64,000 bases of DNA from Hydractinia symbiolongicarpus (taxonomy: Eukaryota; Cnidaria; Hydrozoa; Anthoathecata; Hydractiniidae): contig NC_079882.1 of NCBI RefSeq assembly GCF_029227915.1, forward strand, positions 24,743,001-24,807,000, in the 5' to 3' direction. The translations under genes were made by a program, and so were the position numbers. Numbering within the stretch: the first letter of the stretch is position 1; every line of letters starts with the position of its first letter. Below, piece by piece: positions 50,084 through 60,808 of this stretch. The notes beneath the pieces are model-generated. The model ran no database searches, had not been told where the DNA came from, and saw nothing but the letters and a program-made list of their open reading frames with translations.

Positions 50084-52098
50084 ATTATACGACAAAAGAT
50101 TTCAACCTCTATTTTTTTAATATTCGTTGTGTATGGTATTTAAGTTTTATTAAGTTATATTTCTTTTTGTTATGGTTATAGTCTTATTTTAAAAAAAGCG
50201 TGAGATGATTTTATGTTTTACTTATTTTTTGTCTATATGCGGGTACATTTTATAAAAACTATAAAACCAGGTCATTTTCTGAAAGGTTATAAAAATGTGA
50301 ATTAAAGGAATGGACGTTGTCGTTAAAATTATTTTATGATACAAGCTTTGTATATCTACTTTATATATCTACTTTAGTTTCTGGTATTTAAAGTGTGAAT
50401 GGTCTTATTGAACTGTATACCTGTATGTATTTCTCACCGGAATTTTCTGACAGATTCTGTGCAAATTGCACGGAATTTTATTCTTTTCAGCTTTTTATAT
50501 TTATTTTTCTATTTAATATTTTTTAATATTTTCTATTTCTCTTTTTGTACTCATTTGTAATTTTATGATTTATGGAAAAAAATGCTGGAAAAAGAAAATA
50601 AATAATATTTTTAAACTTTGCTTTTTCTCTTCTCTCGTTTCGTTTGATTTAGAAACAAATTTTTAAGTGGAATGTTGTTCCTCCTTTTAGACATTGTTAT
50701 GAAAATAACTACTTTTTAAATATATTTATTTTTAATAAGCATTGGGCAAGGTAACCGAGGTATATTCAAAATAAAATATATTTAACATTTGGTCAATAGA
50801 AATTTAATGATTTATTGCCGAACCAAGAGAACTAAGTTTTCCCATTTTTAACAAAAGCTTGTAGTTTAAGTTATTACGGTTTTTTTGAAAGGAAATTCTT
50901 GTCACAATTTTCGTGAGTATAAAGTTGAATTGAACATTCTTCCTGTGGTTAATTTCTTGTTATTATCAGAAAAGCAAAGGAATCAATATAATTTAAAACA
51001 CATTTAAAAACAGAATGATTCATATAAACATAAAAAATATATAAACTAAATCTTTAGGTGAATTATTTGTACCCATTAAAAACATTCTCTCAAATAAGAA
51101 AATATGTCAGTTTTTAAAGGCAAAACAATTTTCAGCATACCATAATTGAAAAGTATTTTTTAAGCAAAGTCTACATGCAAATCTAATTTCTCCTCCGGAA
51201 CAGAACAGAATTTAAAACATTGTAATCTGTGAAAGCTGACTGGTAAATTAACTAGTTTTTCTGTTCCAGTCCTTCGACACACGTTTCCAGGGCTTTTTAC
51301 CTTGCGGTAAGACGTTATCAGTTACCTCAGTGAGAGTTGAAATCGTCTCCACCTTTTTTCGTGCGCAAGAGAAATTATCAAAAAAGTTTAACACAACCTT
51401 TTCTCCAGGGCTTCCTTTTCTGTTTTTAATATAAATCGTCCAATATGAATAGGGAAATAAATCTCCGGGAACCAGAATGGCAAGAATAACCTATTAAATT
51501 GCTCCATCCTTTTTTCATCAGGAATGAAAATTAGCCTTCAATTGATGCAGTTAGGAAGTGATGCTAAATTTACGATGCTAAGCTTAAAGGTTGATAAACG
51601 AAAGTTGGCTTAAACGTAATGACATTTTTTAGTTCGTTTTAAAGACATATGCACATTTATTTGAAGGAAATTTATATGATTTGTGCAAACAAACGTACAA
51701 CATTTCGTTGCAAACAGGTGGGCGTATAAACAAAACAAAAAACCATCCTTGTCCCCAGGGTCTTGTGTCCTCTGAGCCGTTATTACGGAGTGGCCTTCAT
51801 CGACAAGGCAAAATGCCCGGGGAATGAGGTTGACAAAAAACTAGAAGCCTGGATCGAGCAAAATAGCATCATCTTGACATATTGTTTCACATTGATATGA
51901 TATTTACACGGTAATGAAATTAGAGCCAAAATCACTGATGACGAAAAATGTTAAAGATTTGTTATACTTAAATATGACGTCATAATTTATGCAGTAAAAT
52001 TAAATCTAAAAATTTTAGAATACGAATATTTCCAGACAAGACTTTTTAAGCTTTTTAAGTTTCGCAATCTCTTTAACATCATTCTCACTTGTGATCTC
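50084..52098. other. Intergenic region
   Basis: No gene is seen. It holds the ankyrin gene's likely 3' end (AATAAA 50597-50602), possible diverged repeats at about 51230-51420 and 51750-51850 (GC-richer, with CCAGGG words) and a copy of the AT-rich dispersed repeat body at 51920-52085 that ends next to the basic secreted protein gene. Confidence 0.5.
51920..52085 (+). repeat. Third copy of the AT-rich dispersed repeat body
   Basis: It shares AAAATCACTGATGACGAAAA, ATACTTAAATATGACGTCAT and AAGACTTTTTAAGC with 6685-6870 and 36915-37105. It lies just downstream of the stop of the minus-strand gene at 52099 and may supply its 3' end. Confidence 0.7.
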
Positions 52099-52692
52099 TC
52101 ATGAAATGTTGATTTTCTGATTTTTAGCAGCGTATTTAGGAATCTTGTTCTTTTTATTTTCCACAATTTTAAAAAAATCCTCCGTATTTCTTTTATACCC
52201 TACTATTGCATTACCAATTCTTTCACTGTTAAATTTATGAAAAGCTCGTAACTCGATATTTTTAGGTTTTAAAGTTTTGATCAATTTTAACAATCTTAAT
52301 CTTCTTCTTTTATACGATCTTCTTGCTAATAACTTGCGTTTTAATCTTCGTTTTACCGCCTTCCTTGCGCTCTCCATTACGGGTGGTAGGTCAAACATAT
52401 TGGTTCGGGAGAATCCTGCATTAGCCGCAGGAGGAGGGTTATAATAATACTCCCTCATTTTTTCGTGTGATCTTGCAATAGGTTGTAAAACTTTTGCTAA
52501 TGCTTTATCTACGTTATTTCTCTCATCAGCCATTATGCCTCGCTTACTTTGTGATGGATATATTGCTCCGTCACCTGTGTTCAGGTATCTTCGTGTAGAA
52601 GATGAATCTACCAGTGGCAAATCAATTAGCGTGCATTCTGCAATAAGACAAAGCAAACAAACTGCCGGCACACGTAAAAGTAGGATTTTCAT
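52099..52692 (-). CDS. Small secreted protein with a very basic segment (unrecognised)
   Basis: I do not recognise this intronless 197-residue protein. It starts with a clear signal peptide (MKILLLRVPAVCLLCLIAEC, likely cut near residue 20). A variable middle has YYYNPPPAANAG at about 83-94 and KR or RR dibasic sites at about 34 and 51. Residues about 110-145 are dominated by Arg, Lys and Leu (KRRLKRKLLARRSYKRRRL), a basic amphipathic helix in appearance. After the signal peptide there is no cysteine, so it is not a disulphide-rich peptide. It could be a precursor cut at dibasic sites to release a cationic peptide, or a structural matrix protein. Its neighbour at 53003-54184 is on the same strand, also secreted and intronless, which suggests a shared tissue. 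A weak TATA-like GATATAATATAC lies at about 52721-52733. Confidence 0.75.
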   Translation of the reverse strand: MKILLLRVPAVCLLCLIAECTLIDLPLVDSSSTRRYLNTGDGAIYPSQSKRGIMADERNNVDKALAKVLQPIARSHEKMREYYYNPPPAANAGFSRTNMFDLPPVMESARKAVKRRLKRKLLARRSYKRRRLRLLKLIKTLKPKNIELRAFHKFNSERIGNAIVGYKRNTEDFFKIVENKKNKIPKYAAKNQKINIS

Positions 52693-53002
52693 TGTTCAAC
52701 ATTGTCGTTTATGGTGTATATTATATCCAAGCATATTCCAAATTGATTAATTTTTTTTTTTTATGTCGTGCTATTGTTCACAGCAAAAAATGCATAGTAG
52801 CTTTTTATCATTTCACGCTCTGTTGATTTTTCATTTGCCGCATGAACAACTTCCATTCACCATTTTGATTATAATTAAATCATGATTGCTTCATGCAGCA
52901 AATTAACTTGAAAGATGCTATTGATTATTTAAACAATCGTGCGTAACTCATTTTTTAACTCTTTTATATTCCCTTTTTTTTTACATATTTATATTTTTGC
53001 GT

Positions 53003-54184
53003 CTAAAAATCATTCTCAGCATAACCAACATCATTCGAACTATCTATTTCTCCGCCAACAGGAAAGAAATTATCATTTGTAAATAAAGTTTTAACGTACT
53101 CACTTGTACTGTCCTCGGTTGGTTCCAACACTTTGGTCTGTACATGCTCGGCTCGGTTGTCATGTATGGAATCACGTGTGTCTGCTCCTGCTGCTAACTT
53201 AACCAAAGGTTGATCGTGGTGGCTGTGTGTTGTTGCATCAAATTCGTCTAGATTTACTTCTTTTAACTGTTGATTGTGGTTATTGTAAGGGCTTGTTATG
53301 CGTAATATACTCTGTATTTTCTCGTGTTTTGGCGAGTGTACTACATGATGGTCAAATTCGTGCACAATTGGTGCAATGCGGATATCCCCGGTTGGCATTG
53401 TCACATGATTATGAATACCATTATAGTGTGCGGTATGTACTTGATGACTGATATGTGCTGGTATACCATGTTCATACAGATGATGACCTTCTTGAAGATA
53501 ATGCATGGGTGTGTCGTCGACAATATCATGTGACGGCATATATACATGACGGACTCCCTCATCGAGATGTCGTGATTTTTCTAGCAGAAAATGTTTATGT
53601 TGGAATAAAGGTCGATAAACTTGATGCTGAAACTTGTTTTCCCCAGTGTTATCGTAGGAAGCGTGCTCAATGGTATCGAAGGGTTCACCTTCGTAACTTG
53701 AATCATCTTGAAATTTAGTTGACATTGATGTTTGAACAGGCATAACTCTGTGTTGAAAAACATGTTTTGTTGACTCAACTAGCTGGTGGACAGGTTCGAA
53801 GTGTTTTTCGTGCAACTCTTCAAATCTTTCCTTGTGAAATATTGGACTGAAAAAGTACTTTTGATGACTACCTACGATAGAAGAATCGCGTATGTCGGTG
53901 TTGGTAAATTTTTCGACATTTTCACCTGAATCATCTTCCAAAATGCTGTGTGTTTCTTCTCCTTTGATTTTAAATTGTGGTTTATGAAAATTACCATGAT
54001 CCACTGATTGCAAAGCGTTGAGGGGAATTGAATTATCTTCATCACGAGCCAATTTTCCATTTTCCCCCATTTTCAAATTTACTGCCACATGTTGTCTTTT
54101 TGCGTGGATACGAGGTAAACAAAAACAAAGTGGACATATTAACAACAATGTGACCGCAAGCTGTTGTGCCGTTTTTATTTTCAT
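53003..54184 (-). CDS. Histidine-rich secreted protein (unrecognised)
   Basis: This intronless 393-residue protein begins with a signal peptide (MKIKTAQQLAVTLLLICPLC, cut near residue 22). After it, His is strikingly common, over a tenth of residues between about 110 and 330, in clusters such as HHLYEHGIPAHISHQVHTAH, HEFDHHVVHSPKHEK and TTHSHHD. The two ends are acidic and Ser/Asp-rich. There is almost no Cys after the signal peptide and no membrane segment or known domain. Many spaced His with acidic residues would allow binding of zinc, copper or calcium; a role in extracellular matrix, cuticle (perisarc) or metal handling is inference. Several antisense frames in this region are shadows. 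Confidence 0.82.
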   Translation of the reverse strand: MKIKTAQQLAVTLLLICPLCFCLPRIHAKRQHVAVNLKMGENGKLARDEDNSIPLNALQSVDHGNFHKPQFKIKGEETHSILEDDSGENVEKFTNTDIRDSSIVGSHQKYFFSPIFHKERFEELHEKHFEPVHQLVESTKHVFQHRVMPVQTSMSTKFQDDSSYEGEPFDTIEHASYDNTGENKFQHQVYRPLFQHKHFLLEKSRHLDEGVRHVYMPSHDIVDDTPMHYLQEGHHLYEHGIPAHISHQVHTAHYNGIHNHVTMPTGDIRIAPIVHEFDHHVVHSPKHEKIQSILRITSPYNNHNQQLKEVNLDEFDATTHSHHDQPLVKLAAGADTRDSIHDNRAEHVQTKVLEPTEDSTSEYVKTLFTNDNFFPVGGEIDSSNDVGYAENDF

Positions 54185-54303
54185 ATTTTGTTTGTTTTTT
54201 GTGAAAACTAATTTAAGTGAACTCTGTTAATTTCTGTGAGCGCGAAAGTTTCGCTGTGTATTCAATGTTTACTGAAGCGCCTCCATGTGTACTGAACAAA
54301 CTT

Positions 54304-54313
54304 GCTTTTATAC
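54304..54313 (-). promoter_or_regulatory. TATA box of the histidine-rich secreted protein gene
   Basis: Minus-strand GTATAAAAGC lies about 120 bases before the start codon at 54184, which would place transcription start near 54280. A strong TATA box suits a highly expressed structural or secreted product. Confidence 0.6.
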
Positions 54314-54718
54314 TTCAAGTTTTGTTTCAGTTTGAAAATTTAAACAAGAGAGAGAACAGCAATCTGGTTCAATAAACATGAACAAAACAGGAATTTGCTT
54401 GTACTTTTTAAAAGAGGGGGAAATGGCAATTCTAGGGTAATTATTGACAAAACAGAAGAAATGCAAAAGAAACCCAGAAATGTACACTTAAAATTATATG
54501 AACATAAAAATGAATTTTATTTACATATTTTCATTACACTCTTACAATTCTACCTGTTCGTTTCTCTTTTTTCACCGCCACTGTTTTAGTTTAAAATTCA
54601 TTATTTAAAGCATCGTTTTCCATCGTGTTCTTGCATTGCACGATCTCTTTCTTGCTATTTCTCATACTGACGTATTTTCGTTCGCAATTAAATTATTTAA
54701 TTAGTAACTAAATTTTAT

Positions 54719-57700
54719 TTACGCATTTGAAATATATTCCACGTTACGCTCGGGGTGTTCGGAGGTATTCGAATTAGCATTACAATTGAAATCTGTCAAC
54801 CGTTGCGTATACGTCGCGTGAATCAAAGGACCCTATAAAAAGAAAACCATGTATTAACATTTGTGTGACATTTAACGCGTCGATGCTAATGCGCTGTGAC
54901 TTTCAACAGTTCCTTAAATCGTCAGTGCAACGTACGTTATGAAGTAACACATGTATGTACTGTACTTTAGGTCTTTTTATCAGAATATTTGAGTCTTAAA
55001 TAATTCTTAAAAATAATTCTTAAATAACTGTTAAAAACTCGACTAGCATTTCATTTAAAACTGCTAAAAATTGCAATGGAGTTTGAAAGATAGTTGAATA
55101 TATACGAGGAAAAAACTAATTTCCAATAGAAAAAACAATGTTGTAAAGTTAAATATTTTAGATGATTTCAAATTTTGGGTCTGATGATTGTGCTTTAGCA
55201 CTAGTCTTAAAATTTGCTTAAAATTTACGAAATCGAGCTTTGACGATTCTTATAAAAATAACTCTTAAAAAAAGGAGTTTGTATTTCTTGCCAGATATTC
55301 AGCCTTTTCGACTTAGATAAACAGCCCCACCCTCCACTTTCCTCCCCACCCCCCCCCCCCCCCAACTTCCTTCCCCACCTAAAAACTGCATAAGATGTAT
55401 AACCAGTAACATTTCCAAGGTTTAATTTATATTTTGTTTAACTTTGCAGACAAATTATGTTACCTCAACTTCCAAACAACGCGATTATTGATCTTTTTCG
55501 AGCTTCATATTTCGTCTACAATTTTTGATAAAAATAATGTTTTTTCATTTTTCATTTGATGATATGCATCGTAAAATGGCTTGTTAATTCGATGGAATTG
55601 TTAGTTTGATAACTGTTAAATATTACTTTAGTATAAGAGATAAAGATTACTTTTGTATGTTAAATATTGTAAGCAATGCGACATGCCTTTTCAGCTCTTT
55701 TATAGAAAAATATGGTAGCTTCAATATTTATCATTAAATTTTCGTCAAGTTTTGTGTCATCCCATGTGTGCCTCCTCCAACAAGTTTTCAGTTTTAGTTA
55801 TTGTGTATTGTTAAGTGAGGGTGATTGTTAAAGTATGTGTTACACGTTGGTGTTATGTACAGTCGTTTGTTCATGCATGAAACAGAGGAAACAACACAAA
55901 TAAATACTGCTAAAGTTTATCCTACCGAAGTCGACAAAGTTGTGTCGTATTTGGAATGTCGAGTCACGTTCATACTGGCAAGATGTTTTCCAAATGAAGT
56001 TGTATGACTCCAGATTTCAGTTTTTCTTTTCAACGCTTTTCGAACCTATGCAAGATTAAAATAATTTTTTAAAATCACTGTCAAATCAACTTTATTTTAT
56101 TTATTTATTTTTTTTGCAATATATCTTACCTCAGAGTTCAAAAAACAATGAAACAGTGTGAGCATGAAGCCCTAAAAAAGCAAAAAAAATACTTAGTTTC
56201 CATTGCTTGGAAGTATTTAAAAGGAAGCACAGCTAGCCATAATTTTTAAAGAGTATTTTACCTGCAAAGAGTTTGTTATGTTAAAAATATACTGGAACGC
56301 AATTGTCTCTGTGTTGAAGCTGAGAATACCAAACACCCACGTCACACCGAGGATTGGGAGCAGAATGAGAGAGGAACGCAACCCCGTCCTAATAAAACAT
56401 TAAAAGCAACGTTATTGAAGAGCGGAAGGAGATTTATGTGAAATTATATGAATAAAAATAGAATTTAACTCACTTTACATCATCCACGACACCACTACTG
56501 TTCGCAAGCACCACAATTTGGTTTATAATCAGGACTAAAATGACCATGTTTATCTGCAAATAATAATACATTAAATTTACATCAAATATATGGGCTTTTC
56601 ACATGGAAATGTGACATGACATGAGATTACGTACCATTACAACGCACAGTACGGGAACAATGAACGCCCATACTGAATATCCCTCAGCAGAAAGCCAACA
56701 ACTAAATGAAATACACATAAACTCTTGATCTGCAGTTACTCAGATACTTACAAGTTGTAAGAAACATATTGTATTAAGATGGGAGTCTTTACGCTTTGAA
56801 AAATAAAATATTTCACGAATTCTTAAATGTCGTGGTGTTTCCTATGTATTGTGAGAAGTTATAATTATACAACACCTAAAAAATGCTAAGGAGCTTAAAA
56901 ATCAGTTCTGTTTATACGCTTCCATACTATCTCTCCTCCAGAAATATTCTCTAACCCAGAATTTTCTTTTTCTTTTTCAAGTGTTTCATGCAATTTTTCT
57001 TCTTTTTAACAATTCTAGTCACAACTTAGTACTTACTATTCTTCTGTTCCATACCACTTATGGCTAGTAGCACCAGTCACTATGACAACGAGTGCTGGGA
57101 ATCCCCATGCAAACAAAAAATACCAGCGCAAGTAGATTTTGCCATCGCTGAATACTTTAATCACTGCGAAGTACAAATACAAGCCTTCAACTAACATCCA
57201 ACAAAAACTTGCAAGATAAAAATAGTGCAGAAGATACGCCACACTCTGACACACCGCCTATAAAAAATAAACTGAATTTTAATATCAGGTACTGCAGGAA
57301 AGTGCGACCAACACAATATTCAACACCCAACAATATAAATGGCAATAACCTAAGATAAGATAAGCTTGAATATATATATATTTTTTAAATTAATTGTTGT
57401 ATTCTTTTTAATTTTGTGGTAGATTTAATTTGGCAAACGACCAGAAATGTTTAATTTGGCAACTTTTGACAATATTCGCCATTTTTATCCCACATCATAA
57501 AGGTGATGTTTAATCATTACACATATTTCTAAAATTTAAACTCAGGTCGATTTTCACTTTTTTTACTTTAATTGGTAATTGCAAAAACTGTCATACTTCA
57601 ATGACACCCCAATAAATCTTTTATTTTAATTTCATCAAAAAAAAACACTTTATTTTGACCAAAAAAAAGAGAAGAAAAAAAAGAAGAAAAAAGATCATGA

Positions 57701-60700
57701 TGGTAGCTTTAAAATTTTTATTTCTCCGACATTTATTTCATTATTTAACACATTCTTTCCCTTAGACTTCGCAATTCATCGGCAGCTCCAGTGCTTCCAA
57801 GAGTTGCGACACCATTATAATTTTTACCTTATTCTCAACAGCGCCCACACCAGTGACAAATATCAACTGCGCAATGAACAATGATATCATCAGATTTATA
57901 TGTATAATGTGGCGGGTATGTCTCTTTCCACCACATCTAAAGAAAGTAAATTATTGTGTTTATTGTAACGAAGTTTTACCTGACTAGCAATGATACAAAG
58001 GATTGATAGAAAGAAAGAATCTTTTAAGTGACTTACAGCAAGAAGGTTAAAAGCAGTATACCAATAAACAGAAAACAAATGGAAACGCAAGAACAAATAA
58101 GTGATAATTTGTTCAAAGCATTTTGATGGACTTCTGTCACCTAAAATTAAAATTACCACATTATTTATAGGAGTGGCGGAGGGGGAAAGGGAAAGGGGTA
58201 AATCATATGATGTTTAAACACTTTATAACAAAAAACCGAGCCATTGAATGCAATTTGGAAATGTGATTTATTTACATGAAACTCTCTGAACTTCATCAAG
58301 ATTGCAAAATTCGTTAAATGTGAACATTCACAAACTGTGAATGTTAATGTTGATTCTGCATCGACCTTTGTGCATCCATCTATACCCCAAGCATTCCTGA
58401 TAAATAAATCAAAAAATAATTTGTTGTTCAATTTTTTTTTTCTTGAAAGAAAAGCACACCAAGTAATACCTTGTAGTGTTCCAGAATGCACAGGTTGAAT
58501 CAGGTACTTGTATCTAAAAATAATAGTCAATCATAAACTAAGAAAAAAAGGTCATAAATTTTGCTGTTAAAAATACATTTTTCAATTTTGGGGTAAACTT
58601 TCCTAAATAAGTCTCAGTAAAAATTTATAACGGGAGACAGCATTTAAATTTCTATACTAACGACGCCTCTTTAACAGTGATTGTTCATTACCGCTGCAGA
58701 AATAAAAATGTTTTAGTCACCCGACAGACCAATATTGCACCAGGGTAGGTCATTGTTCCAACATAAAAAGTCATAACTAGCTACCTCTTTCAGATGTTCC
58801 AAGATGACTTTCACGCTCCTAACTGAGGATGGATTGCTAACAGCCGATGTGATTACTTTACTATTGATTTTATAGAAGACATTCCTGAAAAGAAATTTGA
58901 AGATGTTGACGTTAGAGAAGAGATTTTTCTGGAAAGAAATTTAAATTTGTTGATTCCATAGAAGACAATTATGAAGAAAAATTTGTAGATAACACTGATT
59001 TTATACTCTAATTGTAATAGTTTTAAGGCAATGACTTTTGACATGCTCAATTTCTTGCTGATGTATATATTATAATGATCCTCTCCCACCTATCTGTAAG
59101 TCAAAATTGTAGCTGCGAGTTGCGATGGGCGTGTGGGATTTCCACGTCTAACGATTAGTACATGTAATTATTAAATTTACTAAGCAATGTGAAATAGACG
59201 TACTTCTCAACATTATTATTGTCGTCGTCATCATTGTCTTCATGTAAAATAATTTTATTTGAAATGTCTTCATGGAGCTTCTCATAAACAATACCAACAA
59301 CACCAACCAGACCTAGTGAAGTGATACGACAGAAGCTGTGAGTGATAGTAGACATAGGGTAGGTTGCGCAAAACTCACACAATTACATACGGTTAACTCC
59401 CGGTAACGCGAACCATCAAGGGACCCAGTAAAATAGTTCGACTTAACGAATGTTTCAGTTAACTCGAATTTAGTTGAAAATAAAATTATAGTTCGAATTA
59501 AAGCGATTGTTTCAAGAGGTGTGGCAACAGTTACCTGAAAAAAGGGGCAACTAAAACAAAAATTAAAATCTGACCTTTAATTTCGTTTTCCCGAGTAAAA
59601 AGTTTGAGTTATTCAAAGAAATAAACCTCGGAGGGGGGACAAAAATTAGGTCGAGTTAACAAACTTTCTAGTTATCCCAGGTTCGAGTTAACCGGAGTTT
59701 TTTATAAAAAGTATTAACAAAACTTAAAGGGACCCAAAAAAATGGTTCAAGATAATGAAAGTTCGAGTTATTCGGCGTTGGAGTTATTGGGAGCTTATTG
59801 TGTCGGAAAAAAGAGACGTCTTTAAGCACTTGTAGTTTGAAAAGAAGAACTGAGAATGGAAATCGTAAAGAGAGAATTTTTTGCGCAGTAAAGGTACCAA
59901 ACTAATGGATATATGCAAATATTTCCTCTACTATCAAGTTACCTGGCCCTCCTTTTACGATAATTTTACTGCTTGAATTCTTCGGGAATGAAAATGGTAG
60001 ATGTTGTTTACGAATCGTCATATCTAGAAATATATAACTTTAAGCTAAAACGTCTTTTTCAAATAAGCCTTCTGTTGCAAGATTAAACGATTTATACGAA
60101 TACCTATTTCCTCGTTTTTTACTGAAATTGTTTTGTTTTCTTTTAGTTGCTCCGCTGCTAATATTCCGACTTGTTCAACTTTGACAGCCAATTTAAAAAT
60201 TTGTTTAGTATGTTCAACTGTCGGTTGACGTACATTTTTTATCGGTGTGCTACCATTATCATGATTGTCGTCCATTTCAAGTATTTTTTCCTAAAAAAAA
60301 ACTTTTATTTCTTAAAAATGACAAAAATTCATTCTATTTAAAATAAAATTTTGTAAAAAAGCAACACGATATTGGACTGTTTTTTCTTTTTTAAAGATTA
60401 CTATAAGGGAAGATTTATTCCCATAAGAGCATGATTTCGCCCTCAGGGTTCTTCTACGCAACTCACACAGAACGGCTCCGTCAGAATATCATAGTTGCAG
60501 AAAAGCCCTGGCGACAAGGTTGAAGCATGCTGTCATTTTATTGGATAAAAATATTCTAAACAAAAACAGGCAACGATCGTAGTAACTTAACTTCGTTTCA
60601 AGCACTTACATAGGGACGACACCGTTCCGATATAAAAAGAAGACAACAGGCGCTGGGTGGCAGTAGTTGTTAGTTTCACAATTAGATAACTCAGAATACA

Positions 60701-60772
60701 ATAATACCTCAATAATGTTTTGAACTTCAGTGACATTGTCTGGCTTAAAACATTGGAAATTATCCTAAAAAA

Positions 60773-60808
<36 letters not shown>

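Noticed and set aside
53227-53718. Several + strand frames of 69-87 residues
   Set aside because: They are antisense shadows of the histidine-rich protein gene, whose CAT/GTG codon bias keeps the other strand open.
55825-56007. 60-residue + strand frame
   Set aside because: It is antisense to the receptor tail exon 55926-56045, which fits the gene in phase.
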